Shown here in pieces: positions 1 to 8,753 of a stretch of DNA of 64,000 nt. This DNA is from Thermoanaerobacterales bacterium (GTDB lineage Bacteria > Bacillota > Thermosediminibacteria > Thermosediminibacterales > Tepidanaerobacteraceae): assembly GCA_012840135.1 (NCBI GenBank), contig DUMA01000036.1, forward strand, positions 49,992 to 113,991. The letters run 5' to 3'. Numbering within the stretch: the first letter of the stretch is position 1; each line of letters starts with the position of its first letter. The notes under the pieces are model-generated. The model was not told where the DNA came from. It did not search any database and was given only the letters and a program-made list of their open reading frames with translations. The translations under genes were made by a program, and so were the position numbers.

Positions 1-197
1 GGGGAATAAGCTTGAAAAAGCTGTCGGATTTTTTGCTGCAGATGGGTGTAAAACAAGCGGCAGCTCTGGACGGCGGGGCTTCAGCCACCATGTATTATAA
101 CGGCAGGATTGTAAATAAGCCTTCGGGAGGCAGGGCAAGACCTCTGGGGGGCGGGATAATGATTATCAGGAGGAGCGATAGAAATGTTGAATATTGA
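1..197 (+). CDS. Phosphodiester glycosidase (NAGPA-type) family protein, C-terminal part
   Basis: Only the 3' end of this gene is in the window; the reading frame is open back to base 1. The visible residues carry the C-terminal signature of the NAGPA/DUF2233 family: [18 protein letters not shown] followed by an arginine-rich turn and a GGGI strand. Family members hydrolyse phosphodiester-linked sugars, often at the cell surface; the substrate cannot be told here. The stop codon overlaps the start of fabZ by 14 bases, so the two are probably cotranscribed. The N-terminal domain and any signal peptide lie outside the window. Confidence 0.75.
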   Translation, partial: GISLKKLSDFLLQMGVKQAAALDGGASATMYYNGRIVNKPSGGRARPLGGGIMIIRRSDRNVEY

Positions 198-612
198 GGA
201 AATTCAGAAGATAATACCCCATAGATATCCCTTTTTGCTGGTAGACAGAATACTGGAGCTGGAAGAAGGCAAGAGAGCCGTAGGCATTAAAAATGTTTCA
301 GTAAATGATCCGTTCTTCCAGGGGCATTTTCCGGGAAAGCCCATCATGCCGGGGGTGCTCATAGTGGAAGCTCTGGCTCAGGTAGGAGCCTGCGCCATTT
401 TGAGCGCTGAGGCCAACAGAGGGAAATTAGCCCTTTTTGCCGGCATAGACGGGATGAGATTCAAAAGGCAGGTGGTGCCGGGAGATTGCCTTACACTGGA
501 AGTGGAACTCACACGGGTTAAAGGACCTGTCGGAAAGGGGAAAGCCAGAGCCAGCGTCCAGGATGAAGTGGCCGCAGATGGAGAACTCATGTTCGCTCTT
601 GTTGAACCGTGA
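184..612 (+). CDS. fabZ: 3-hydroxyacyl-ACP dehydratase FabZ
   Basis: FabZ removes water from (3R)-3-hydroxyacyl-ACP in the cytoplasmic type II fatty acid elongation cycle. The 142-residue protein has the usual length and both signatures: [11 protein letters not shown] near residue 13, and the hot-dog active-site helix [20 protein letters not shown], with catalytic His48 and Glu62. The C-terminus is shorter and less typical than in some homologues but the fold is complete. It overlaps the upstream glycosidase gene by 14 bases. No other fatty-acid genes are adjacent, so fabZ stands apart from a fab operon here. Confidence 0.95.
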   Translation: MLNIEEIQKIIPHRYPFLLVDRILELEEGKRAVGIKNVSVNDPFFQGHFPGKPIMPGVLIVEALAQVGACAILSAEANRGKLALFAGIDGMRFKRQVVPGDCLTLEVELTRVKGPVGKGKARASVQDEVAADGELMFALVEP

Positions 613-695
613 GAAGTCATTGATGGTTAAATATATGTGGATAAAGAAAATGCGTCTGGGAAAAATACTCTTAGGGATTTTATCGAGGTGATGTT

Positions 696-1598
696 ATGAA
701 TGCCTGTAAAAAACCTGGAGTATTTTTATTTGCCCTATTGGTTGTCATCGCTATTACCATTTCGGGGTTGATGGAAGGCTGTTCAAAAAAACCGGCAAAA
801 TCTCCCTCCAAGCCTTCGGGCGATGAAAAACAGGAATCCCAGAGCCTGAAAAAACTTCAGACAGGTATAGAAAGTCTAGTGAAAGATTTTGAAAAGGAGT
901 ATTTAAAACAACAGGCTCCGCCTCCAAAACCTCCGGTTCAGGCAAAACCTGAAGGTCAGGAGAAAAAACAGGAGGAAGGGCAGTCAAAAGGCGGAAAGCA
1001 GAAAGAGCAGGGAAGTCAGGGTCAGCAGGGAAGCAAGGAGCAGCAAGGGGGTCAGGGCCAGGCCGAACAGGCTCCAAAGCCCGACTGGACAAAATTTGAA
1101 AAGGCCATAACGCAGATTCACACTCAGTGGAACAGTTTCCAGCCTGAAGCCATAAAGAGCGGCGCTACTTTGGACATGGTGGACGGCTTCAGTAGAAATC
1201 TCAATGAACTCACCGTGACCCTCACCCGGCAGGAACTGTATAAAGGATTGCTGGCGGCCAATGACCTGTATGAAAAAACCGTATCCTTTGAAAAATTGTT
1301 CAAGACCCAGTCCCCTCCCGATGCCAAAAAAGTGCTTTATAATCTGAGAAATGCCACATATAGAGCTCTTGCGGGAGAGGATGTTGAAGCGGAAAAATCC
1401 ATAAACAGCGGCTTGAGGGTGTGGGAAACGGTAAAACCTCAGATAAAGGATATGGGCACTGCCAGCAAGGTGGAATATTCTTTAAAAGAACTCGGGCAGG
1501 CCATAAAGGAAAAAGACCCCAATCTCATAAAGATCAAGGCTCAAGTTGCAGAAAAGAATGTTCAGGATGCAATAAAATCCATGGAAAAGCAACAATGA
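696..1598 (+). CDS. Predicted lipoprotein with Gln/Gly/Lys-rich linker
   Basis: I do not recognise a named family. The N-terminus has a positively charged start, a hydrophobic stretch (about residues 9-26) and a lipobox LMEGC with Cys29, so the protein is probably lipid-anchored on the outer face of the membrane. Residues about 65-130 are a low-complexity Pro/Gln/Gly/Lys/Glu linker, and residues about 130-300 look like a mostly helical domain. The start was chosen because GAGGTG lies at the right distance. It reads in the same direction as fabZ after an 83-base gap. A scaffold or cell-wall spacer role is possible but is only a guess. Confidence 0.7.
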   Translation: MNACKKPGVFLFALLVVIAITISGLMEGCSKKPAKSPSKPSGDEKQESQSLKKLQTGIESLVKDFEKEYLKQQAPPPKPPVQAKPEGQEKKQEEGQSKGGKQKEQGSQGQQGSKEQQGGQGQAEQAPKPDWTKFEKAITQIHTQWNSFQPEAIKSGATLDMVDGFSRNLNELTVTLTRQELYKGLLAANDLYEKTVSFEKLFKTQSPPDAKKVLYNLRNATYRALAGEDVEAEKSINSGLRVWETVKPQIKDMGTASKVEYSLKELGQAIKEKDPNLIKIKAQVAEKNVQDAIKSMEKQQ

Positions 1599-1663
1599 TA
1601 TGATTTAGTGCGGGGCGATGTCCTGACTTAACCGGTAAGCCGAGCATCGCCCCCTTGCAGTTA

Positions 1664-2410
1664 TTATGACAGCATTCCCACAAGGGATACGGGTTTTGCG
1701 CAGGAAAGATGAAGCTCCTCGGGACCCGTCGCTATGACACATGTATTCGGCCCGCCCGACTTCATAATGTCCACAGCAAGATCGTCCCTCCACTTCACCG
1801 AAAGGCCCAGGTGTGATGCCAGTACTTCCGCTTCCCTTTTTATTCCCCCGGATCCCACGGGGATAATGTCATGGATCAAAGGTTGGTTTAAAAGTTCTTT
1901 TACCAGCATTGAATCGGCAATTTCGGGATCTTCCAATCTCACTTCATTTCCGACTTTCGGTATACCAATGCAGTATATGCGATCACCTTTTTGAGTATTA
2001 TTCATGCGTAGGCTTTTTTCATGCACTGTGCCTATCACCGTCACCCCCAGACCCGTCTGACACGTAGGGATGTTCTTTTCGGTGCTGATTACAATGGGGA
2101 GGTCCATTTTAACGGATTTTAGTTCATCTTTAATTCCGGATATTACACCTTCGCCCGTGGGCGATGGTTCGCTGCATATGGCAGCGGTGACGGCACAGGG
2201 ATCGGCACCCACCGACAGGACTTCCATCAGAGCCACCCTCAGCGTGAATCTTCCCAGAACGTAAGAAGGTACCTTCACCGCATCCAGCTGCTTTTCGCCT
2301 ATTCCCCCCGCTGAATCGCAGGCCACCACCATACATAAATCTCCGGCCAGCTTTATAAGCCCTACATCTCGATTTCCCGGGAAAACCTGCTCGGTTCTTC
2401 TGGAATCCAT
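1664..2410 (-). CDS. cblS: Alpha-ribazole kinase-like protein (PurM/AIR-synthase fold)
   Basis: The protein resembles the AIR synthase/selenophosphate synthetase fold: a Gly-rich N-terminal ATP region (VVACDSAGGIGEK near residue 29), a GADP segment, and later GVTVIGTVHEK and PVGSGGI turns. CblS phosphorylates alpha-ribazole to alpha-ribazole phosphate in lower-ligand salvage for cobalamin. The assignment rests on the fold plus the neighbour: the gene lies downstream of a CblT-type ECF transporter gene behind a cobalamin riboswitch, the arrangement described for cblT-cblS in Firmicutes. At 248 residues it is at the short end for the superfamily. Another PurM-like kinase cannot be excluded. Confidence 0.75.
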   Translation of the reverse strand: MDSRRTEQVFPGNRDVGLIKLAGDLCMVVACDSAGGIGEKQLDAVKVPSYVLGRFTLRVALMEVLSVGADPCAVTAAICSEPSPTGEGVISGIKDELKSVKMDLPIVISTEKNIPTCQTGLGVTVIGTVHEKSLRMNNTQKGDRIYCIGIPKVGNEVRLEDPEIADSMLVKELLNQPLIHDIIPVGSGGIKREAEVLASHLGLSVKWRDDLAVDIMKSGGPNTCVIATGPEELHLSCAKPVSLVGMLS

Positions 2411-2577
2411 GTTATATTAATCCTCCGTTCTATATATTGATACAGGTATAAACAGACGTTTTAAGTGATTGTGACAGCCCGGCACTGACCCTATATCAGA
2501 AGTCGGAAGTCGGAATAGAAAATTTTACCTTTTCAGCAAGCCCGACTTTATCTGACCTCTGAATTGACTGCGGTATG

Positions 2578-3078
2578 TTACTGCTCCTGGCGGATAGCGC
2601 CGTGTTTTAGTCCCCCTACTGCCTTATAAATAAGAAACGAAACTGCTACATTGGCGGCCGATGCCACCATCAGCGGGATGACCATGGCTGTGAAAAATCC
2701 CGTGCCGAATTGAGGCAGTGGTATAAAACTTGCCGGAGCGAGAATTCCATTCAAAAGACTGGTTAAAATTACCGCCAGCAACAGGTTGAACCTTTTCAGA
2801 ATCCCGTAGATGGATGCGAAGGCTGCCATTTCGACGGCGATTATAAGATGAACGGGCAAACTCAGCGGGAACCCAGCAGACAGGCTGGTAAAAAGATGGC
2901 CCAGAGCCGCTGTCATGGCACCGTAGCCCGGCCCTAGCAATAGGGCGGCAAGATACCCGGGAGCCGAGTCGAAGGCCACCGTTCCCGTAGGGCTCGGCAC
3001 CTTGATGGCGGCCCCTGCCGCGCTCAGCGCAACAAACAACGCCGCCAGCACTAAATTTTTCGTTTTTTGATTTGCCAT
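2578..3078 (-). CDS. cblT: ECF transporter S component, probable alpha-ribazole transporter
   Basis: This is a 166-residue integral membrane protein with about five to six hydrophobic segments, in the size range of ECF S components. The start is the ATG at 3078, preceded by AAGGAGGAATCTTT; a longer reading would run into the riboswitch terminator. It lies directly downstream of a cobalamin riboswitch and upstream of cblS. It should bind alpha-ribazole, a cobamide precursor, and use a shared ECF energising module encoded elsewhere. Substrate choice is inferred from the riboswitch and cblS; another corrinoid-related substrate is possible. Confidence 0.75.
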   Translation of the reverse strand: MANQKTKNLVLAALFVALSAAGAAIKVPSPTGTVAFDSAPGYLAALLLGPGYGAMTAALGHLFTSLSAGFPLSLPVHLIIAVEMAAFASIYGILKRFNLLLAVILTSLLNGILAPASFIPLPQFGTGFFTAMVIPLMVASAANVAVSFLIYKAVGGLKHGAIRQEQ

Positions 3079-3100
3079 AAAGATTCCTCCTTTTATTAAT

Positions 3101-3148
3101 GTATAAAAAGTAAAAGTCCGCAGTCTAACTCGCATTAGACCGTGGACT
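3101..3148 (-). terminator. Rho-independent terminator, expression platform of the B12 riboswitch
   Basis: On the minus strand, 14 bases (3148-3135) pair with 3128-3115 around a six-base loop with only one mismatch and one wobble pair. The stem is followed by a T-rich run just before the cblT ribosome site. Its place between the aptamer and cblT is that of a B12-dependent transcription-termination platform. Confidence 0.8.
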
Positions 3149-3149
3149 T

Positions 3150-3335
3150 TACCATCATCCCCGGGAATATACGCTTCTCAAGGCAGGTCTCCTGGCTCGG
3201 GTTCATGGCGGACTTTTCCTTCCCGGTTTCCCAGTGGATCCATAAAGGCCGCTCCCCGTTACAGTGGCGGGACCGCGCCGGACTTTCACCGGTCTTCCCT
3301 ATTCTCCCCGAAGGGCACCTCAAGAAACATTTTAC
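3150..3335 (-). promoter_or_regulatory. Cobalamin (B12) riboswitch aptamer
   Basis: On the minus strand the aptamer shows the conserved GACCGGTGAAAGTCCGG and GCCACTGTAACGGGG elements (plus-strand 3256-3300). Further 3' is the B12 box AGCCAGGAGACCTGCC at 3197-3182. Order and spacing match class I cobalamin riboswitches. It controls cblT-cblS: with ample adenosylcobalamin the downstream hairpin should end transcription, shutting off salvage of the alpha-ribazole precursor. The 5' edge is approximate. Confidence 0.93.
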
Positions 3336-3449
3336 TTTTGTATAAATAATATACTAATCTTTGGATTATGTCAAATGATGAAATTCATCGACTCATCGAA
3401 AGACAAATTAAAACTTACCAGGCATCAACTGTTCAAGTAAGCTTTTTTG

Positions 3450-4748
3450 TTATTCCATTTCAGCCTTGGGTTCAATCGAAATACACAGACCCAACGCTCT
3501 ATGATAGATATAGTATAATAGTCCGCCTATGATAAGTCCATTTATGGCCGGTATGAAGAATTTAACTTTCCACGATACAAAACCGCCTATTAATACTGAG
3601 ATTAGACCCGGCCAGTATATGCCTTCCTTTTGAATAAAACTTTTTCTGGAAACGAAGAAGTATTCGGTAATTATTACACCGGCAACAGGCGTTACCCAGG
3701 AAGCGAGAATCGATACAAAGCCAAGGAAGTGACTTACAATACCGGATATGGCAAATGCGGTGCCGACTAGAGCGGAAAAAAGCGTAAGATAGAACCGGCT
3801 GCCACCAAACACCTTTTTTAATGCAAGACCCGAACTGTATGCAGATGTGATGCATGTGGTCCACTGAAGCAAAAAGACAAACACCAAGGCCATAGCCGGC
3901 ATACCCAATTTCATCATAACCTCTACTATATTCCATGGTTCCTTTACACCGAGTTTCGTTGCCGAAAGGGCCATTATCATACCGGCAATTGTAAGTACTG
4001 AGGTTGCCGGAAAAAGACCTACAATGCCAGAATACGTTATATCGCTCCACTTATTTTTTATCCATCTCGTATAATCGGCCACAAAAGAACATCCTACGGC
4101 AATCATGCCGATCTGCATGTTTATGCCCCACATCAACCCCATATTTTGCTGCGGATTATAAGCCCAGAGGCTGCCTATACCCACTCCCATGATAGCTTTA
4201 CCGACGCCGAATATAATGATATAAATCATTATAGGTAGACTTACCTAGTTTAACCATGCCATGGATATAATACCGTACATGGCAGGGATCGCAAATACGA
4301 TGCCAAATATTAATGTTACAATATTAAAAACTGTTTTACTCATGGGAATCACTGCAGCCATTGCCTGAGTGGCTATTGAAACCTCTATGCCGTACCAGGC
4401 AATACAAGGTATGACAGTGACAATAAAGGATGTTGCTATATCGCTTCCTCTTTTTCCAAAGGCGCATTCACCAATCAGATAAGTGTTTAATCCCTGTTCC
4501 GCTCCAATTTTACCAAGCGGGATGTAAAATAATACAAGAAGGGCGACAAGGCCTAAAAACATAGCTACAATGGCCTGCGACAATGTGAGGCCGTAAATCA
4601 AGCCTCCGCCTGCCATACTACACGCAAGCACGGCACACATTCCAATATATACGCTGGCCGCATAAAACCAATGTTTCCGCATCGACTGTGGTATCGGCTT
4701 TTGAGAATACTCTTCTTCAAAATTTACTTGATTTTTACTTTTTTCCAT
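3450..4748 (-). pseudogene. NCS1-family nucleobase/hydantoin permease interrupted by an in-frame TAG
   Basis: Two adjacent reading stretches (4748-4245 and 4244-3450) are in the same frame and together make one protein of about 430 codons with the layout of a CodB/NCS1 nucleobase:cation symporter. The N-terminal part ends GIISMAWLN, then a TAG at 4247-4245, then VSLPIMIYIIIFGVG, a natural continuation of a membrane helix. Homologues commonly have Tyr after WLN, so one TAC/TAT to TAG change explains the break. Both halves keep clean hydrophobic helices, which suggests a recent lesion, a sequence error or rare readthrough. It diverges from the PucR-type regulator and fits import of a ureide or hydantoin. 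Confidence 0.8.
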
Positions 4749-4860
4749 ACTACTGTACTCCTTTCAGAAAATAAAAGATTTGTGTAGTTTAATATATAAA
4801 TTTTTGGAGCAGGAACTTTTTCAATATCACCTCCACATTTTTATGATAATTTTTGACATT

Positions 4861-4891
4861 TTGATGAAAATATAAAAAAAGTTGGTATAAT
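4861..4891 (+). promoter_or_regulatory. Probable sigma-A promoter of the PucR-type regulator gene
   Basis: An extended -10 element, TG-G-TATAAT, lies at 4883-4891. A TTGATG at 4861-4866 could serve as a weak -35 with a long 19-base spacer. It sits 119 bases upstream of the start codon in the AT-rich gap shared with the divergent permease. Confidence 0.5.
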
Positions 4892-5009
4892 ATATTAAAT
4901 AAAACTAGCTTTTTTCCTGCTCGTAAAATAAAAATAACGTTGGCAGTTAAAAACAAAATTAAGCACATTATTTATTTTTGAAAGACAAAGCAATAACGGA
5001 GGAATTTTG

Positions 5010-6713
5010 ATGGAAGGCATAACTGTAAAAGAGGCTTATGAAATTTTAAAAGAAGACGGCGTTTATTGGGCTGGTGGAAGAAACGGGGAAACCAGGGTTA
5101 TAAAATCGGTGAGTGTTATAGAAATCCCCGATTGCTTAGAGTGGCTTCAGGGTGGAGAAATGATATTGACCACGCTGTATCCATATAAAACTATTGATGA
5201 GAGACTCAATCTTATAAGAGGTTTGAGCAGAGGTGAAGCTGCGTGTATTTGCATACATCCGGGCAATGATCCGTTTCCTCAGGTGCCCGATTGTTTGGTA
5301 AAGCTTGCAGATGAAATAAATTTTCCCTTATTTTTAATAGACAGAAAACTACCTTATTCTATAATCATGAAAAAAATATATGAAGCTTTACTTAACAGGG
5401 AAGAGCTGGCTCTAAAAAAAGCTCAGGAGATTAACAATATAATGAATAATATCTTATTGACCAATGGAGGGGCGCATGAAATAATAGACAAATTATCAGC
5501 GATTACAAATAAAAGTGTGCTTTTTCTCGATGAAAATTTTAAACCAGTTGATGTGATTTTAAGAGGGAAAAATGACAGTTTAATTGAAGAAGATTTTACA
5601 AAAATATGCGATTTTGCAAAAAGTTATATTGAAGCGAATATTTTACACAAAAGAAGTAAAAATAAACCCGACCAAACTTACATTGTCACCGGGGAAGATG
5701 GCTTTAATCTTGCAATTTCCATTGTGAATATCAATGATGAGATGGATTATTATTTGTTAGTCATAAAGCAGGGTGAAATGACTGAGTTTGACAATAAATT
5801 ATACAAAATTGCATTTCCCGGGACAATTACTGCTTTAAAGATAGATATATTAAAGAATCTGGCTATCCTGGAAACAGAACAAAGACTTAAATCAGACTTT
5901 TTTGAAGACATAATAAATGATGCCTATACATCGGATGAGCTTATGAAAAAAAGAGCCCGAACCCTTGGTTTAAATCTCCTTGACAAAAACTTTGTTGTCA
6001 TTTTTGATATTGACGATTTTGAGAAATACTGCAGAGATAATTATGAAAAAGGTGAAGAACATATACAGAAGATAAAAAGAGACTTGAAAAAGGCGATTGA
6101 AGAAGCATGTAAAGATATAAAGAACAGGGTCCTGCTGTTTGTTCCTAAAAGCGACGCCGGTGTATTACTTTTAGGTTTTACTCAAATTGAATATATGAGA
6201 GAAATGCTGTATAAAAAAATGTTAAACGATTTGTTTTTTAAAGTAGTAGATAGATTTTCCTCAAAGAATCCGGATGTCACATTATCAATGGGAGTAAGTT
6301 CGGGCATAGAAAATATTGGAGAGTTCAAGAGGGCTTACAAAGAAGCTATTTTTGCAAAAGATATAGGCAATAAATTGTTCGGCAGGGGGAAAATTAATTT
6401 TTATGATGATCTCGGGATATATAAATTGATATCAATTCCGGACAAAAAAGAGGATATATTAAGGGATAGATGGTTTTCCAGGCTTTATGAGCATGATAGG
6501 AATAAAAGCGGTGACCTTATAGAAACACTGGAGGTTTTTCTGGACAGCAACGGCAGCATAAAAGATACGGCGAAAAAGCTTTACACCCATCCAAATACGA
6601 TAAAGTACCGCCTTAAAAAGGTTAAGGAACTGACCGGTGAAGATATACTTCAGGATGAACAAAAAAGGCTTTATTATCATATTCTCATAAAAGCTTTGAA
6701 GATGCTTTCTTGA
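5010..6713 (+). CDS. PucR-family transcriptional activator
   Basis: The 567-residue protein has the PucR family layout: an N-terminal PucR sensory domain (about 1-125, containing GEMILTTLYPY), a middle region with a CdaR GGDEF-like domain (about 290-440), and a C-terminal HTH_30 domain with GSIKDTAKKLYTHPNTIKYR. The ATG at 5010 lies seven bases after GGAGG; a TTG at 5007 is less well spaced. PucR proteins control purine, ureide and related amide catabolism. Its place between the NCS1 permease and the hydantoinase/DUF917 operon makes it the likely local regulator. Its codons are more AT-rich than the neighbours'. Confidence 0.9.
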   Translation: MEGITVKEAYEILKEDGVYWAGGRNGETRVIKSVSVIEIPDCLEWLQGGEMILTTLYPYKTIDERLNLIRGLSRGEAACICIHPGNDPFPQVPDCLVKLADEINFPLFLIDRKLPYSIIMKKIYEALLNREELALKKAQEINNIMNNILLTNGGAHEIIDKLSAITNKSVLFLDENFKPVDVILRGKNDSLIEEDFTKICDFAKSYIEANILHKRSKNKPDQTYIVTGEDGFNLAISIVNINDEMDYYLLVIKQGEMTEFDNKLYKIAFPGTITALKIDILKNLAILETEQRLKSDFFEDIINDAYTSDELMKKRARTLGLNLLDKNFVVIFDIDDFEKYCRDNYEKGEEHIQKIKRDLKKAIEEACKDIKNRVLLFVPKSDAGVLLLGFTQIEYMREMLYKKMLNDLFFKVVDRFSSKNPDVTLSMGVSSGIENIGEFKRAYKEAIFAKDIGNKLFGRGKINFYDDLGIYKLISIPDKKEDILRDRWFSRLYEHDRNKSGDLIETLEVFLDSNGSIKDTAKKLYTHPNTIKYRLKKVKELTGEDILQDEQKRLYYHILIKALKMLS

Positions 6714-6783
6714 TGATAATTTTTATAAACCTAAAGCATGAGATGTTTTCTAAAATCGTTATAAAACTCTAATTGTCGAACAG

Positions 6784-6832
6784 ACAGGCTGTCATTGGCA
6801 GATGAATATTTTTTCTGCCATGAGCAGCCTGT
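6784..6832 (+). terminator. Long stem-loop after the PucR-type gene
   Basis: ACAGGCT and AGCCTGT pair at the base, and CAT-GGCAG with CTGCC-ATG above, enclosing a T-rich loop. It lies 71 bases after the regulator stop and is followed by a T-rich but broken run. It could be a terminator or a processing hairpin. The rest of the gap to 6956 shows only AT-rich sequence with a TATAAT at 6913. Confidence 0.45.
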
Positions 6833-6956
6833 TATTCTTGTTATCTTTATGCGACAAAAAATCTTCATTTTTTTGTTGTTTAAAGATATGGCTTTTAATA
6901 AGTTAAAAAAATTATAATAAAACTATTAGATTTTTTGGAAGGAGGGATTTTGCATT

Positions 6957-7128
6957 ATGTCTAAAATTTTGTGGATTAACTTGAAACGCTGCATTTAATA
7001 AAACAGGCCGAAAATGACGGTTATGATGCCGCCGTAAAAAATACGGCTTTGAAACGCCGCCGCTTTTTGAGATAAAACAGTGGGAATTGGAAAAACAATA
7101 TGATATTAAAGGATTATGGGACAAATAA
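6957..7128 (+). pseudogene. Remnant of an Asp/Glu/hydantoin racemase gene
   Basis: A strong ribosome site (GGAAGGAGGG) precedes ATG at 6957, which opens MSKILWIN, the usual first residues of Asp/Glu/hydantoin racemases, but stops after 13 residues at 6996. A second frame from 6989 gives LHLIKQAENDGYDAAV, matching the family's KQAEEDGYDA region. A third frame from 7045 gives a racemase-like C-terminus FETPPLFEIKQWELEKQYD ending at 7128. The three pieces are in the right order but most of a normal 230-250-residue protein is missing. The stop lies at the usual operon distance before the hydantoinase gene, so an intact racemase once headed this operon. Confidence 0.65.
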
Positions 7129-7141
7129 GGAGGAAAAACAT

Positions 7142-8737
7142 ATGGCAAAAGATGTAAGAATTGGATTTGATGTCGGCGGGACTTTTACCGACGGCGTAAT
7201 GCTCAGAGGCAAAGAGGTTCTGGCAAAGGCAAAAGCTCTCACTACCGATGATGTTACTACGGGAATCATAAATGCTCTGGATGTTTTATTGAAAACCAAA
7301 AAAGCCGAAGTTTCTGAAATAAGCCTGGTATCGCTGGGAACAACCCATACCACCAATGCAATTATCGAAAGGAAAAATTTGAATAAAGTTGGTATTTTCA
7401 GGTTGGGTGCACCGGCCACCACCGCCATCCCCCCACTCACAGGTTGGCCGGAGGATTTGAAAGCGGCCATCGGTGGAATCGATAATATATTCATTATCCG
7501 CGGAGGAAAAGAGTACGACGGAAGAGACATTGTTCCCCTCGATGAAGAAGCAATCAGAAGCGCATGCAGGAAAATCAAGGGGAAAGTTGACTCCATAGCC
7601 ATAACCGGCGTCTTTTCTCCCATGATCCCCGACCAGGAAGAAAGAGCCGCGGAAATCATAAGAGAAGAACTGGGAGACATACCGATTACCCTTTCAAACC
7701 ATATTGCTTCCATATCTCTCCTGGAGAGAGAAAACTCTACCATTTTAAATGCATCAGTCATTACCGTAATGAGAAAGGCTGTGGAAGCCCTTAAAAAGGC
7801 CGCAAAAGAGCGCGGCATTGAGGCGCCTCTTTTCATAGTTCAAAATGACGGGACGGTCATGTCTGCAGATTATGCGGTGAATTACCCGATTTTCACAGTG
7901 GCGTCGGGACCTGCGGCCAGTGTCAGAGGTGCGGTTTATCTTTCCGGCATTGATAATGGTGTTGTGGTAGACATAGGCGGGACTTCGACAGATGTCGCAT
8001 ATATAGTAAACGGATTCCCGAGAGAGTCTTCAATAACGGTAACGATTGGCGGTGTTAAGACAAATATCAGATGCCCGGACCTTATGTCCATAGCTCTTGG
8101 CGGCGGAACAATAGTAAAGACTAAAGGCAACGAGGTTATAGCCCATGGCCCCGAGAGCGTCGGATATAACCTGGTCAAATTGGGCAAGTCTTTCGGTGGC
8201 CCGATAATTACAACCCATGATATTGCAGTGGCCAAGGGAATCCTTGATAAGAAGCTCGATATCTTTGACACGGACTTTGCGCCTCATATTGATAAGGTTA
8301 AAGCTTTAGACAAAGACCTTGTAGAAGCGGCATATAATATAATAAAGAATACACTGGAAGTGGCCGTAGACCAGATGAAGACAGTGGCCGGCAATGTCAA
8401 GGCTATTTTCGTCGGCGGTGGCGCGCTTGTGGTGCCCAGGGAAAATCTTGAAGGCATATCTGAAGTCGTAATGCCGCCTCACTTCGAAGTTTGCGGTGCC
8501 ATCGGTACAACCATTGCAGAAATCGGCGCTTATGCAGAAGGTGTGGCGGATTTAGAGATTGAGGATAGGGATGACGCTATAAATAAAGTAATTGAAAAGG
8601 CAAAAGACGAAGCGGAAAAAGCAGGAGCAATTCGAGATACAGTAGAAGTGCTGGATGTGGAAGAGATTCCGTTTGCATACATGCCCGGAAAACGTGAAAA
8701 GATACGCATCAGAGTCAAAGGTAAAATATTTGAATAA
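7142..8737 (+). CDS. Hydantoinase/oxoprolinase family protein (HyuA-like)
   Basis: The 531-residue protein begins with the ATP-binding loop IGFDVGGTFTDG (residues 7-18) of the hydantoinase A N-domain. It also has the second phosphate-binding segment VVVDIGGTSTDVAY and a GGGALVVPRE region, as in the ASKHA fold. Family members couple ATP hydrolysis to opening of cyclic amides (5-oxoproline, hydantoins) or to carboxylation of related substrates. The short single-domain form without a HyuB partner is the type found beside DUF917 genes. The ATG at 7142 follows AAGGAGG, which overlaps the stop of the racemase remnant. The true substrate is unknown. Confidence 0.85.
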   Translation: MAKDVRIGFDVGGTFTDGVMLRGKEVLAKAKALTTDDVTTGIINALDVLLKTKKAEVSEISLVSLGTTHTTNAIIERKNLNKVGIFRLGAPATTAIPPLTGWPEDLKAAIGGIDNIFIIRGGKEYDGRDIVPLDEEAIRSACRKIKGKVDSIAITGVFSPMIPDQEERAAEIIREELGDIPITLSNHIASISLLERENSTILNASVITVMRKAVEALKKAAKERGIEAPLFIVQNDGTVMSADYAVNYPIFTVASGPAASVRGAVYLSGIDNGVVVDIGGTSTDVAYIVNGFPRESSITVTIGGVKTNIRCPDLMSIALGGGTIVKTKGNEVIAHGPESVGYNLVKLGKSFGGPIITTHDIAVAKGILDKKLDIFDTDFAPHIDKVKALDKDLVEAAYNIIKNTLEVAVDQMKTVAGNVKAIFVGGGALVVPRENLEGISEVVMPPHFEVCGAIGTTIAEIGAYAEGVADLEIEDRDDAINKVIEKAKDEAEKAGAIRDTVEVLDVEEIPFAYMPGKREKIRIRVKGKIFE

Positions 8738-8753
8738 GGGAGGCGGAAAACAA

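Noticed and set aside
4245..4247. TAG read as pyrrolysine
   Set aside because: NCS1 permeases are not pyrrolysine proteins, and no pyl genes are visible in the window; a Tyr-to-stop change is simpler.
6884..6918. Sigma-54 promoter before the HyuA operon (TGGC...)
   Set aside because: No GC at the -12 position 12 bases after GG; a sigma-A TATAAT at 6913 fits better.
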